DNA from: Gemmatimonadota bacterium
Lineage (GTDB): Bacteria > Gemmatimonadota > Gemmatimonadetes > Gemmatimonadales > GWC2-71-9
Direction: 5' to 3'
DNA length: 7,374 nt
Assembly: GCA_022573095.1 (NCBI GenBank)
Contig: JACZUR010000112.1
Location: 1-7,374, forward strand
This document shows positions 1 through 6,508 of this stretch, one piece after another; within the stretch, counting starts at the first letter, position 1; every line of letters begins with the position of its first letter. Under the pieces are notes generated by a model. The model was not told the origin of the DNA, made no database searches, and was given only the letters and a program-made list of their open reading frames with translations. The position numbers and the translations under genes were made by a program.

Positions 1-561
1 CTTATGGAGCCTAGCCCGAGTTCCGAGTTTGTCGACAACCGGCCCCATAAGGGTCAAATGGCACAGGGCGTCCCGGGTTCCTTGAAGAAAGAGCATCGGC
101 AGATTGACTAACGAAAGGTGCTCAGCACGCTCTACTCCCGGACGTTGTGGCGGATGAAGCGGAAATCCCAGGAATACTAGGGCGCGAACACCGTCCAGGG
201 GTTTTTCAGCTACTGCGGTGGACGTCATTCGGCCACCCATCGACCTGCCTCCGGCGATGATCGGCAGATCGGGAACCAGCCGCCCCGCCTCGGCGGTGGC
301 GCCGCGCACTGTAGCTTTCAGCACATTGGGATAGTCGGGGCGCCTCCTACCGGCCTCCATGTAGGGGAACTGGTAGCGGAGCGTGGCCACGCTTCGCGAG
401 GCCAACAGAGCGGAGATCTCTTCCATAAACGGATGGCGCATACCCGCCCCCGCCCCGTGCGCCAGCAGATAGAGGACTTTCGCGTTACTGGGGACATGGA
501 GGAGACCTGATACTTTGCCCAGCTTCGTCCCCGACTCGAAGCGCAACTCTCGTCCGATCAT
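1..561 (-). CDS. Alpha/beta hydrolase, KANL3/TEX30 type, C-terminus cut by window edge
   Basis: This reading frame runs from an ATG at 561 through the left edge without a stop, giving 187 visible residues. It reads as a small dienelactone-hydrolase-like alpha/beta hydrolase of the KANL3/TEX30 group. AHGAGAGMRHPFM at residues 34-46 forms the oxyanion-hole loop. GGRSMGGRM at 104-112 is the nucleophile elbow, with Ser107 as nucleophile. FLQGTRDAL at 158-166 carries the probable acid Asp164. The catalytic histidine would lie in the last few dozen residues, outside the window. There is no signal peptide, so a cytoplasmic location is likely. The ATG overlaps the ligD stop in the four bases ATGA (558-561), and I see no Shine-Dalgarno of its own, so translation probably depends on ligD. 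The substrate of this family is not known to me. The family call is firm; the cellular role is open. Confidence 0.88.
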   Translation of the reverse strand, partial: MIGRELRFESGTKLGKVSGLLHVPSNAKVLYLLAHGAGAGMRHPFMEEISALLASRSVATLRYQFPYMEAGRRRPDYPNVLKATVRGATAEAGRLVPDLPIIAGGRSMGGRMTSTAVAEKPLDGVRALVFLGFPLHPPQRPGVERAEHLSLVNLPMLFLQGTRDALCHLTLMGPVVDKLGTRARLHK

Positions 562-3080
562 GCAACAAACTTTGCCAACCGGCTAAGAACATCATTGAGA
601 TCGGGGGCGTGATCCAGGACATCGATGCACGGATCGCCGCCCAGTTTCAGCATGCGCTTGGGCAGAGTCTTCATCGTGTAGCGCATCATATCCAGCTTCG
701 ACGTCACCTCGGTCCAACGGAGCGGTGCCGACACCGGTGCTCCAGGCAGCGGACGCACGCAAAAAGGAGCCGCAATAAGCCGTCCGCGACCGTTTTGCAG
801 GTAGTCCACATAAACCTTTCCCTCGCGTCTCGACACCTGACGTTTGAGAGTGGCAATCTCGGGAAGTTCGGCGACAATGACCTGACCGATCAGCTGCCCC
901 AACAGCCGCGATTGTTCGTAGGTATACTGCTGAGCCAGGGGAAGCAACACGTGGAGCCCGGAGGATCCGCTCGTTTTGATAAACGACGGAAGGTGAATCT
1001 GGTCGCAGAGTTTCCTAATCGCACGCGCCACCTTAACCACGTCAGTGAACGGGGCATCCTTGGGATCCAGATCGAGTACACACCAGTCGGGATTTTCCAG
1101 CGACCCAATCCGTGAAGACCATATGTGTAGCGGGATTGTCCCCATGTTGGCGAGATAGAGGAGCGACTCCGGGTCCTCGCAAACAAAGTACTCCAGTTCG
1201 CGCTGCGACCCCTCGCTCCAAAGACGTTCGCGTCGGATCCAATCGGGCACAAAGCCCGGCGCGTCTTTTTGGTAAAACGACTTTCCCTCGATACCGTCAG
1301 GATACCTGGTGAGGACGACGGGTCGGTCCCTGAGATAGGGGATCAACCACTCGGCCACAGAACCGTAAAACTCGATGAGATCCCCCTTCGTAAATCCTTC
1401 CGAAGGCCAGAAGATCTTGTCGAGGTTCGTAAACGGTACTTCCCGAATTTCTGATGATTTCCCCAGTTCTATAGCCCTCGGTTCCTCCAGTACCGCGTCG
1501 TCGATCCGTAGGCATTCAGCGGAAACTTTGTCATCTCTCATTCGCAGAAATACTGGATGCCTTAACAAGTGGCCCTCAGTGAGTTCTTTGAAGCGTACTT
1601 CACACACGAGTTCAGGCGCGACCCAGCGGTTGTTGTCTCCCTTCGGAACGTCACCAGCACACGGTACATTCTCTACAAGCATTGACCCAAGTTCCGTTGC
1701 TATCTCGAGTAAACTCGTTTCGTCGAAGCCGGTACCAACACGCCCCACATACATCAACTCGCCGTCTACGAATTGCGCCAGATGCAAAGCGCCAAAGCCG
1801 CTGCGTGAGCCACCGGGATCGGTATAGCCGACAATGACAAAATCATCCGAACGCATCGCCCTAATCTTGACCCACTCGGCACTCCTACCGCCGCGGTAGG
1901 GTGACGCGCCCCTCTTGCCGACTATCCCCGCCAACCTCATCTCCTGTACTTGCTCGAACATCGCCTCTCCCTGCGCCTCGATGTGATCCGAGTAACGGAG
2001 CGGTCCGACCGTAGGAAGCACCTCGCGGAGAATCGTCTTTCGTTTCTCCAGCGGAAGCGGCTTGAGATCACGATCCGCGAAGCCCAGTAGGTCGAATACG
2101 AAGTAGCTTGCGGGGAGCTCGACAGACGCGCGTTTGATATCGATCCTGTTGGTAAGGCGGCCGCGCTTCTGCAGCCGACCAAAATTCGGTAGACCCGACT
2201 CGTCATGCACAACAACCTCGCCATCCATAAGGAGATCCCTGTACGGGAGCGCCTCTGCTGCTTTGACAACCTCGGGAAACACGTGCGTGAAATCATTGCC
2301 GGCCCGGGATCGCAGTCGAGCTTTTCCGTTCTCTAGGGCGGCAAGCAGCCGATATCCGTCATACTTGAGCTCGAACAGCCAATCTGGATCTGTAAACGCA
2401 CCATCGCGCGACTCTGCCAGCATCACTTCGACATCGGCTATATTGACACGCCCTGTGGGCGCCTTCAGACGCGACAGCTTTCTAAGTATTCCCGCGGAGT
2501 GGTTGCCACCAGAACCAAGTTCTTCGACCGTTAAGCCGGAAAGAATGGAGTCTTCGGGATACCCCGACTCCGTATCCGGAACGTCCGCAACATACCCGTC
2601 TCTCTCCTTGATCAACAACCATCCCTTCTCTTCGCGTTTGATCTTAACAAGGGTCCAGCGGCCGCGAAGTTTATATCCATGTAGATCGAAGAGCAGCTTC
2701 CCCTTCTTGATTCCCTCTTCAGGATCTTCGATGGGAACCCAGCGACCTCTGTCCCACACGATCATCGCACCCGCACCGTAGTTTCCTTCGGGGATAACTC
2801 CCTCGAATTCGCAATACTCCAGCGGGTGATCTTCGACCTTGATGGCGAGTCTTTTCACGGACGGGTTCGGGTTAGGTCCTTTGGGAACCGCCCAGGATAC
2901 CAGGACGCCTCCCATTTCGAGTCTCAAGTCCCAGTGGAGGCGGCTGGCGGCATGTTTGTGGACAACAAAGACCCCGGATCCGGAGCCGCCTGAGCCGCCA
3001 AACGGCTCCGGTGTCTGATCCGCTGATCGCTTTGCCCTATAAGGATTTAGGCGATCGTCAGAACTCTTACTTGCGGTCAT
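558..3080 (-). CDS. ligD: Multidomain ATP-dependent DNA ligase LigD (PE-LIG-POL)
   Basis: LigD is the end-processing and sealing enzyme of bacterial NHEJ. At 840 residues with domain order phosphoesterase-ligase-polymerase it matches the Pseudomonas type, not the mycobacterial POL-PE-LIG type. The 3'-phosphoesterase (about 37-190) keeps His43, His49, Asp51, Arg53 and His85. The ligase (about 215-410) has motif I KYDGYR with adenylated Lys239, LMDGEVVV (284-291) and FDLLGF (329-334). An OB fold follows (about 413-530). The primase-polymerase (about 547-840) has metal ligands Asp670, Asp672 and Asp759, plus KTSGSSGLH at 702-710. Two ligase positions are odd: motif IV reads LAGIVGK (383-389), with Ala384 where Glu is usual, and motif V reads WVKIR (403-407), with Arg407 for the usual Lys. 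A GGSGGSGSG stretch (28-36) links the N-terminal tail to the first domain. The ATG at 3080 is preceded by AAGGAA. The gene is divergent from ku and overlaps the downstream hydrolase. Confidence 0.97.
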   Translation of the reverse strand: MTASKSSDDRLNPYRAKRSADQTPEPFGGSGGSGSGVFVVHKHAASRLHWDLRLEMGGVLVSWAVPKGPNPNPSVKRLAIKVEDHPLEYCEFEGVIPEGNYGAGAMIVWDRGRWVPIEDPEEGIKKGKLLFDLHGYKLRGRWTLVKIKREEKGWLLIKERDGYVADVPDTESGYPEDSILSGLTVEELGSGGNHSAGILRKLSRLKAPTGRVNIADVEVMLAESRDGAFTDPDWLFELKYDGYRLLAALENGKARLRSRAGNDFTHVFPEVVKAAEALPYRDLLMDGEVVVHDESGLPNFGRLQKRGRLTNRIDIKRASVELPASYFVFDLLGFADRDLKPLPLEKRKTILREVLPTVGPLRYSDHIEAQGEAMFEQVQEMRLAGIVGKRGASPYRGGRSAEWVKIRAMRSDDFVIVGYTDPGGSRSGFGALHLAQFVDGELMYVGRVGTGFDETSLLEIATELGSMLVENVPCAGDVPKGDNNRWVAPELVCEVRFKELTEGHLLRHPVFLRMRDDKVSAECLRIDDAVLEEPRAIELGKSSEIREVPFTNLDKIFWPSEGFTKGDLIEFYGSVAEWLIPYLRDRPVVLTRYPDGIEGKSFYQKDAPGFVPDWIRRERLWSEGSQRELEYFVCEDPESLLYLANMGTIPLHIWSSRIGSLENPDWCVLDLDPKDAPFTDVVKVARAIRKLCDQIHLPSFIKTSGSSGLHVLLPLAQQYTYEQSRLLGQLIGQVIVAELPEIATLKRQVSRREGKVYVDYLQNGRGRLIAAPFCVRPLPGAPVSAPLRWTEVTSKLDMMRYTMKTLPKRMLKLGGDPCIDVLDHAPDLNDVLSRLAKFVA

Positions 3081-3099
3081 GGTTGTGATTCCTTATAAA
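3071..3099 (+). promoter_or_regulatory. Putative sigma-70-type promoter of ku
   Basis: A -35-like TTGCGG (3071-3076) and a -10-like TATAAA (3094-3099) are separated by exactly 17 bases. Transcription would start near 3105-3107, only a few bases before the ku ATG at 3110. No Shine-Dalgarno sequence precedes that ATG (AGTCCCCCT). A leaderless or nearly leaderless ku transcript follows by inference. The -35 box lies inside the first codons of ligD. Confidence 0.5.
3089..3094 (-). promoter_or_regulatory. Ribosome binding site of ligD
   Basis: Read on the minus strand these bases are AAGGAA, eight bases before the ligD ATG at 3080, which is a normal Shine-Dalgarno sequence and spacing. It supports the chosen start. 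It is one of the few clear ribosome binding sites in the window; ku, the MerR/TPR gene and the hydrolase lack one. Confidence 0.6.
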
Positions 3100-3125
3100 T
3101 AGTCCCCCTATGAGCGCACGAGCAA
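3096..3125 (-). promoter_or_regulatory. Possible ligD promoter overlapping the ku promoter
   Basis: On the minus strand TTGCTC (3125-3120) and TATTTA (3101-3096) are 18 bases apart. The -10 shares its AT core with the ku -10 on the other strand. A start about seven bases downstream would fall near 3089, inside or past the AAGGAA ribosome binding site, which argues against this promoter. The real ligD promoter may lie farther inside ku. Confidence 0.22.
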
Positions 3126-3982
3126 TCGGCACAGCCACTGTTTCATTTGGCCTGGTTTCGATACCAGTCAAACTATACTCCTCCGGTGAGCCGGGGCAGA
3201 AAATAGGGTTCAATCTCATCCATAAGGACTGCGGCTCCAGATTGAAGCAGCAGTACATATGCCCGCAAGACTCCGAAAAGGTCGAACGCGAGGACATGGT
3301 CAAAGGATATGAGTTTTCCAAGGGCCGATATGTGCTGTTCAACAACGAGGAACTCAAGGCTATCGAAGAAAAGTCGACCCAGTCGATCGAGATAACCGAG
3401 TTCGTCCCGGCCGAACAGGTGGAGCGCATTTACCTGGACAAGGTCTACTACCTCGGACCGGACAAAGGCGGGGAGCGATCTTACAGACTGCTGTGCCGCG
3501 CTCTGAGGGAAACCGGCAGAGCTGCTATCGGGAAATATGCCGCTAGAGGTAAGGGCTACCTCGTTATGGTGCGCCCGTACGGCGACGGCCTCGTTTTAGA
3601 GCAACTCAAGTATGCCGACGAAGTCAAAGCATTTGAGGAGGTTCCCCTGGGTGAGGGAGAGGTGAAACCAGAGGAACTACAATTGGCCAAACAGCTAGTC
3701 GAACAGGCGGCATCCGACCACTTCCGTCCGGAGAATTACAGCGACGAGGTGCGCGCCCGGATCTTGGAACTGATCCAGCGCAAAGTCGACGGCGAAGATA
3801 TAACTGTCGCTCCGAGCGAAGAACCCCAGACTCAGATCATCGATATTATGGAAGCGCTCAAGGCGAGCCTAGCCGGTGGTCAAGCAGCGGCCACGGGGCC
3901 CAAGGGCGCTAGGCGTGCTGCGAAAAAGGCGGGCCCTAAAAAAGAAACCGGAAAAGCCATTAGGAAGAAGGCGTCAGCCTAG
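3110..3982 (+). CDS. ku: Bacterial Ku, DNA end-binding protein of NHEJ
   Basis: Ku forms a homodimeric ring that threads onto double-strand break ends, bridges them and recruits LigD. The 290-residue length is normal. The start is typical of the family (AIGTATVSFGLVSIPVKLY at 5-23). The Ku beta-barrel core extends to about 225, with Cys41 and Cys51 in the HKDCGSRLKQQYICP segment (38-52). Residues about 226-256, including IIDIMEALKASL (243-254), form the conserved C-terminal region implicated in LigD binding. The tail at 265-290 is strongly basic, with 11 Lys/Arg among 26 residues; such extended tails bind DNA in other bacterial Ku proteins. The ATG at 3110 is the only sensible start and has no Shine-Dalgarno. 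The gene is divergent from ligD across 29 bases and is probably co-transcribed with the MerR/TPR gene 30 bases downstream. The identification is secure. Confidence 0.97.
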   Translation: MSARAIGTATVSFGLVSIPVKLYSSGEPGQKIGFNLIHKDCGSRLKQQYICPQDSEKVEREDMVKGYEFSKGRYVLFNNEELKAIEEKSTQSIEITEFVPAEQVERIYLDKVYYLGPDKGGERSYRLLCRALRETGRAAIGKYAARGKGYLVMVRPYGDGLVLEQLKYADEVKAFEEVPLGEGEVKPEELQLAKQLVEQAASDHFRPENYSDEVRARILELIQRKVDGEDITVAPSEEPQTQIIDIMEALKASLAGGQAAATGPKGARRAAKKAGPKKETGKAIRKKASA

Positions 3983-4012
3983 CACGGCCCGCGCGCGCTC
4001 CCCCCTCCCCCC
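3983..4012 (+). other. GC-only-like spacer with CG run and C-tract between ku and the MerR/TPR gene
   Basis: The 30 bases between the ku amber stop and the next GTG contain only three T/A bases. They include a GCGCGCGC run (3991-3998) and the pyrimidine tract CTCCCCCCTCCCCCC (3998-4012), which directly abuts the GTG. There is no Shine-Dalgarno; the C-tract resembles an anti-Shine-Dalgarno. There is no in-frame stop, and the spacer would encode HGPRALPPPP if the ku stop were read through. Confidence 0.6.
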
Positions 4013-4840
4013 GTGAAAGGATACTCCACTCGTGACGTAGCCGAGTTACTGACCCTATCGGCTGCGCAAGTGAGGTCTTACGCGCGGGGTGAGTTTCTTG
4101 CGGTCGAAAAAGATCCCCGCGGTGAATACAGGTTCTCGTTTCAGGATGTAGTGCTCCTACGGACCGCCAAAGAACTTCGCTCATCCAACATCAAACCCAA
4201 GAAAATCATGGAGGCACTTAGAAAACTCCGAGTGCAACTGCCATCGAACAGGCCACTAAGCGCCGTCCACATAGTTGCGGAAGGTGGAAACGTTGTCGTT
4301 CGAGATGGTACTACGATATGGAATCCAGAATCGGGGCAGGTGCAGTTTGATTTTTCCGTGGCAGAACTCGCTACCCAGATGGTACCGCTCGCGTTGAAGA
4401 AAATAAGGCTGGTAGAGACGGCCGACGCGCCCGACGCAGACGAGTGGTACGACCTCGGCTACGATCTCGAGAGCGTTGACCCCGGGGAGGCCATCGAAGC
4501 CTACCGCAACGCGATCGACCTCGACCCGTCGCACGCTGACGCAAGAGTCAACCTCGGCATACTTCTCTTCGAGATGGGCCGGATCGAAGAAGCCGAAGAT
4601 CATTACAGAGCTGTGCTCGATCTGACTCCCGGCCACGCCACTGCATCCTTCAATCTCGGACTCGTCCTGGAACAAACCGGCCGTGTTGAAGAGGCAATCG
4701 CTGCCTACGGGAGCGCGATAGAAAACGATCCGACCTTCGCTGATGCCTACTACAACATTGGGCGTCTGTACGAACAGAAGGGCAAGCGGGCCGCGGCGCT
4801 TCGGCATATGGCCACGTTTCGGAGACTAACGTCCGAGTAG
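4013..4840 (+). CDS. MerR-like DNA-binding protein with TPR repeats, adjacent to ku
   Basis: This 275-residue protein begins with a MerR-type winged helix-turn-helix. YSTRDVAELLTLSAAQVRSY (4-23) is the helix-turn-helix and GEYRFSFQDVVLLR (37-50) the wing and next helix. KPKKIMEALRKLR (61-73) resembles the end of the MerR domain. A short beta-rich segment (about 82-115, with VVVRDGTTIWNPESGQVQFD) follows. Then come three to four tetratricopeptide repeats at about 142-175, 176-209, 210-243 and 244-275, with the usual Gly/Ala, Tyr and DP positions. There is no MerR effector-binding domain; the TPRs would bind a protein partner instead. GTG 4013 is the first start after the ku stop and places the helix-turn-helix at the N-terminus as expected. 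Initiation probably depends on coupling to ku. A regulator of, or DNA-bound partner for, NHEJ is inferred only from position. Domain calls are firm; function is unknown. Confidence 0.88.
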   Translation: MKGYSTRDVAELLTLSAAQVRSYARGEFLAVEKDPRGEYRFSFQDVVLLRTAKELRSSNIKPKKIMEALRKLRVQLPSNRPLSAVHIVAEGGNVVVRDGTTIWNPESGQVQFDFSVAELATQMVPLALKKIRLVETADAPDADEWYDLGYDLESVDPGEAIEAYRNAIDLDPSHADARVNLGILLFEMGRIEEAEDHYRAVLDLTPGHATASFNLGLVLEQTGRVEEAIAAYGSAIENDPTFADAYYNIGRLYEQKGKRAAALRHMATFRRLTSE

Positions 4841-4855
4841 TAACGGAACTCGGGC
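4831..4855 (+). terminator. Hairpin at the end of the MerR/TPR gene, weak terminator candidate
   Basis: CCGAGT (4833-4838) pairs with ACTCGG (4848-4853), extendable by a U-G and a G-C pair to an eight-pair stem with a nine-base loop spanning the TAG stop. No T-run follows, so it is not a standard intrinsic terminator. Confidence 0.25.
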
Positions 4856-4941
4856 CGGCGTCGCGCTGTATCCCGTCTATCTTTTACGAGCAAGCAGGGG
4901 TCATGGGGATTGGTGGTGACGTTCTTGTCGGATATCGGGTA

Positions 4942-4947
4942 GATAAT
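4942..4947 (+). promoter_or_regulatory. Possible -10 box for the lipoprotein gene
   Basis: GATAAT matches five of six positions of the TATAAT consensus in an AT-rich patch (4942-4950) of otherwise GC-rich spacer. A start near 4954 would leave a leader of about 36 bases before the ATG at 4990. No good -35 is found 16-18 bases upstream; TTGTCG at 4925 is too close. The rest of the 4841-4989 spacer shows nothing further that I can name. Confidence 0.3.
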
Positions 4948-4989
4948 ATACGTAGCGCACAATAGAACCACATTTTACCCGGTAGTAGC

Positions 4990-5448
4990 ATGTTGTGGAA
5001 ATCCACTAGACACTTTTCGTCAGCGGTGGCCTCGGCCGTCGTAGTTGTATCATGCAACTCGGCGCCAATCGCACCCCCCCAATCCGAACGGTTCGTATCG
5101 CAGATTCCCTTTGGAGTTGAACAGGCAATCACCGTCACACCGGTCGAGCCGAGAACCGGCGAGAACATCACGATCGAATCAGTGATAACGAACGTATCCA
5201 CTAACTCACTTGAGCTTACATCGCGAATCTGTGGACTGAATCTGGGTGGCGATCTGGAAACGTCTCTACCGCTGGGCGTAGTGAGATGCGCCGGCTTCAG
5301 TCAGACGGTCACCCTTCTTCCCGGAGAAACGATTCGTGAGACGGAACTCAGGACCGTTAACTCGCCAGCTGGAATCTTTACGCTGGAGGTGCAACATCTA
5401 TTGGATCCCACCCACACCGGCGAAGCGGAAATCAGAATAGTAGAGTAA
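4990..5448 (+). CDS. Small putative lipoprotein of unknown function
   Basis: The 152-residue product begins with basic residues (Lys4, Arg7), a hydrophobic stretch at about 11-20 and a lipobox-like VVSC (19-22). Cys22 would be lipidated, placing the mature protein at the membrane facing the periplasm or outside. The mature part starts with a flexible Ser/Pro-rich segment. It continues as a probable single beta-sandwich of about 105 residues with alternating hydrophobic strands (for example AITVTPVEPRTGENITIESV at 46-65). Cys81 and Cys100 could form a disulfide. The pattern recalls BsuPI-type or other Ig-like domains, but no motif fixes a family. There is no strong Shine-Dalgarno before the ATG. 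It is separated by 149 bases from the MerR/TPR gene and converges on the gene at 5487, so it is probably its own unit. No function can be assigned. Confidence 0.72.
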   Translation: MLWKSTRHFSSAVASAVVVVSCNSAPIAPPQSERFVSQIPFGVEQAITVTPVEPRTGENITIESVITNVSTNSLELTSRICGLNLGGDLETSLPLGVVRCAGFSQTVTLLPGETIRETELRTVNSPAGIFTLEVQHLLDPTHTGEAEIRIVE

Positions 5449-5474
5449 TCAGACCTGGACTACTGCCTTCCTGT

Positions 5475-5496
5475 CGACCCCTGTTGTTACGGGTCG
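5475..5496. terminator. Hairpin between convergent genes, weak bidirectional terminator candidate
   Basis: CGACCC (5475-5480) and GGGTCG (5491-5496) can form a six-pair GC-rich stem with a ten-base loop between the two convergent genes, reaching into the last codons of the minus-strand gene. No T-run is present on either side, so termination activity is uncertain. Confidence 0.28.
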
Positions 5497-6461
5497 CCTC
5501 GTGAATCACCCACCAACACGCTTACAGCAGCCCAGGATCGTTCCGGATCGAGAGTGTAGCGTGCGTCGGCCACGTAAACTATCCACGCTTCGCCTCGACT
5601 CTCGGAAGCGTAGTATGGAAAACGCGACCAAGTGGTGAAACGTTCAACTATAGGGTGTCGAGATGCGGTGCTCTCAGCCGCATTCCAGGCGCCCTTTGCG
5701 AATCGGACATTGTAAGAATCTAACCTTTGGGAGCCCAAGAGAGACAACGTGGCGAAGCCATAACCATCGGCGTCTTCTATCACCACAAACTTGCTGAACG
5801 GATTCACTGCAACAGGTGCCACCATCACTCGGACATGCTGTTCAGACGGATTACCGATCTGCGCTAGAACTTCCGTCCTGGCGGCAAATGCAATAGCAGC
5901 GGATACGCCAACGTAGACCGCAGCCCCAGCCAGAGCGCGCCGCGCCGATCTGCCTGACCGCTGCGACCTTCCGTTCGAACTCGACTTCTTAGTCCTCGCG
6001 CTTACCAGACCCAGGCCGAGTATCAGCCATATCCATGGATCAACGATAAAGAGAGTATCGCCGTAGAACCATCTGCCTGAGAACGGTTCAAGCAAGCGTA
6101 TTCCGTAGACATTTAGGAAGTCGAGTAATGGGTGAGTGACGCCGGACACGTAAGCCAGCGCTAACACCCACGCGGGGTTAAGCCGCTCACTGCTGGGCGT
6201 GTCGTTGCGCAGTGACATCAGACGGTGCCAGACAACAACAGCTCCTGTGAGAAGCAGTGGAAGAAGTGCGAGCCCTAGCAGTCCGTGTGTCAGTCCTCGG
6301 CGGAACGCTAACGCGGCAACCGGTCCCCACAAGTAGGACAAGACATCTATGTCGGGAAGGTTGGCCCCGATGATAAGCGTCGCAGTACCGTAGGCGGTCC
6401 GCTTCTTGAGGCCGCTCTCTGCCAGGACGGCGCCTACAAGAGTGTGACAGACTGGATCCAA
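5487..6461 (-). CDS. Membrane-bound metal-dependent hydrolase, YdjM/DUF457 family
   Basis: The 324-residue protein starts with the family hallmark DPVCHTLVGAVLAESGL (2-18), followed by NLPDIDVLS (34-42), GLTHGLLG (56-63) and VTHPLLDFLN (108-117). His6, Asp37, Asp39, His59, His110 and Asp114 are the likely metal ligands. Hydrophobic segments near 60-78, 96-107, 142-155 and 178-196 suggest an inner-membrane protein. After the last one, residues about 198-324 form a soluble domain absent from the shorter E. coli YdjM. A basic Ser/Arg-rich loop (155-176) separates the last two helices. The start is TTG at 6461: an in-frame TAG lies three codons upstream and the conserved family start begins exactly here. 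Family members are annotated as metal-dependent hydrolases, but their substrate is not established. The gene follows the acyl-CoA ligase by 47 bases on the same strand and may share its transcript. Confidence 0.87.
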   Translation of the reverse strand: MDPVCHTLVGAVLAESGLKKRTAYGTATLIIGANLPDIDVLSYLWGPVAALAFRRGLTHGLLGLALLPLLLTGAVVVWHRLMSLRNDTPSSERLNPAWVLALAYVSGVTHPLLDFLNVYGIRLLEPFSGRWFYGDTLFIVDPWIWLILGLGLVSARTKKSSSNGRSQRSGRSARRALAGAAVYVGVSAAIAFAARTEVLAQIGNPSEQHVRVMVAPVAVNPFSKFVVIEDADGYGFATLSLLGSQRLDSYNVRFAKGAWNAAESTASRHPIVERFTTWSRFPYYASESRGEAWIVYVADARYTLDPERSWAAVSVLVGDSRGDP

Positions 6462-6508
6462 CGGACGCTACTGCCTACCCAACCGCGTTCGCACCACGAG
6501 CTTTCGCC

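Noticed and set aside
609..1115. Plus-strand open frame of 168 codons inside ligD
   Set aside because: It is antisense to the POL domain, has no recognisable domain, and its composition follows the ligD codons. It is a shadow frame.
2134..2781. Plus-strand open frame of 215 codons inside ligD
   Set aside because: The Ser/Arg/Pro-rich, low-complexity product is typical of a shadow frame opposite a real gene, and ligD is intact here.
4256..4807. Minus-strand open frame of 183 codons opposite the MerR/TPR gene
   Set aside because: The plus-strand gene has clear MerR and TPR patterns over the whole stretch; this frame is antisense noise.
4142..4840. TPR region considered as a DNA-level tandem repeat
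   Set aside because: The periodicity of about 34 residues is at the protein level only; the nucleotide copies are too diverged to call a DNA repeat.
6462..6508. LexA-box search upstream of the YdjM-like gene, because E. coli ydjM is SOS-controlled
   Set aside because: No CTG-N10-CAG palindrome is visible in the 47-base gap, and the gene probably shares the upstream transcript.
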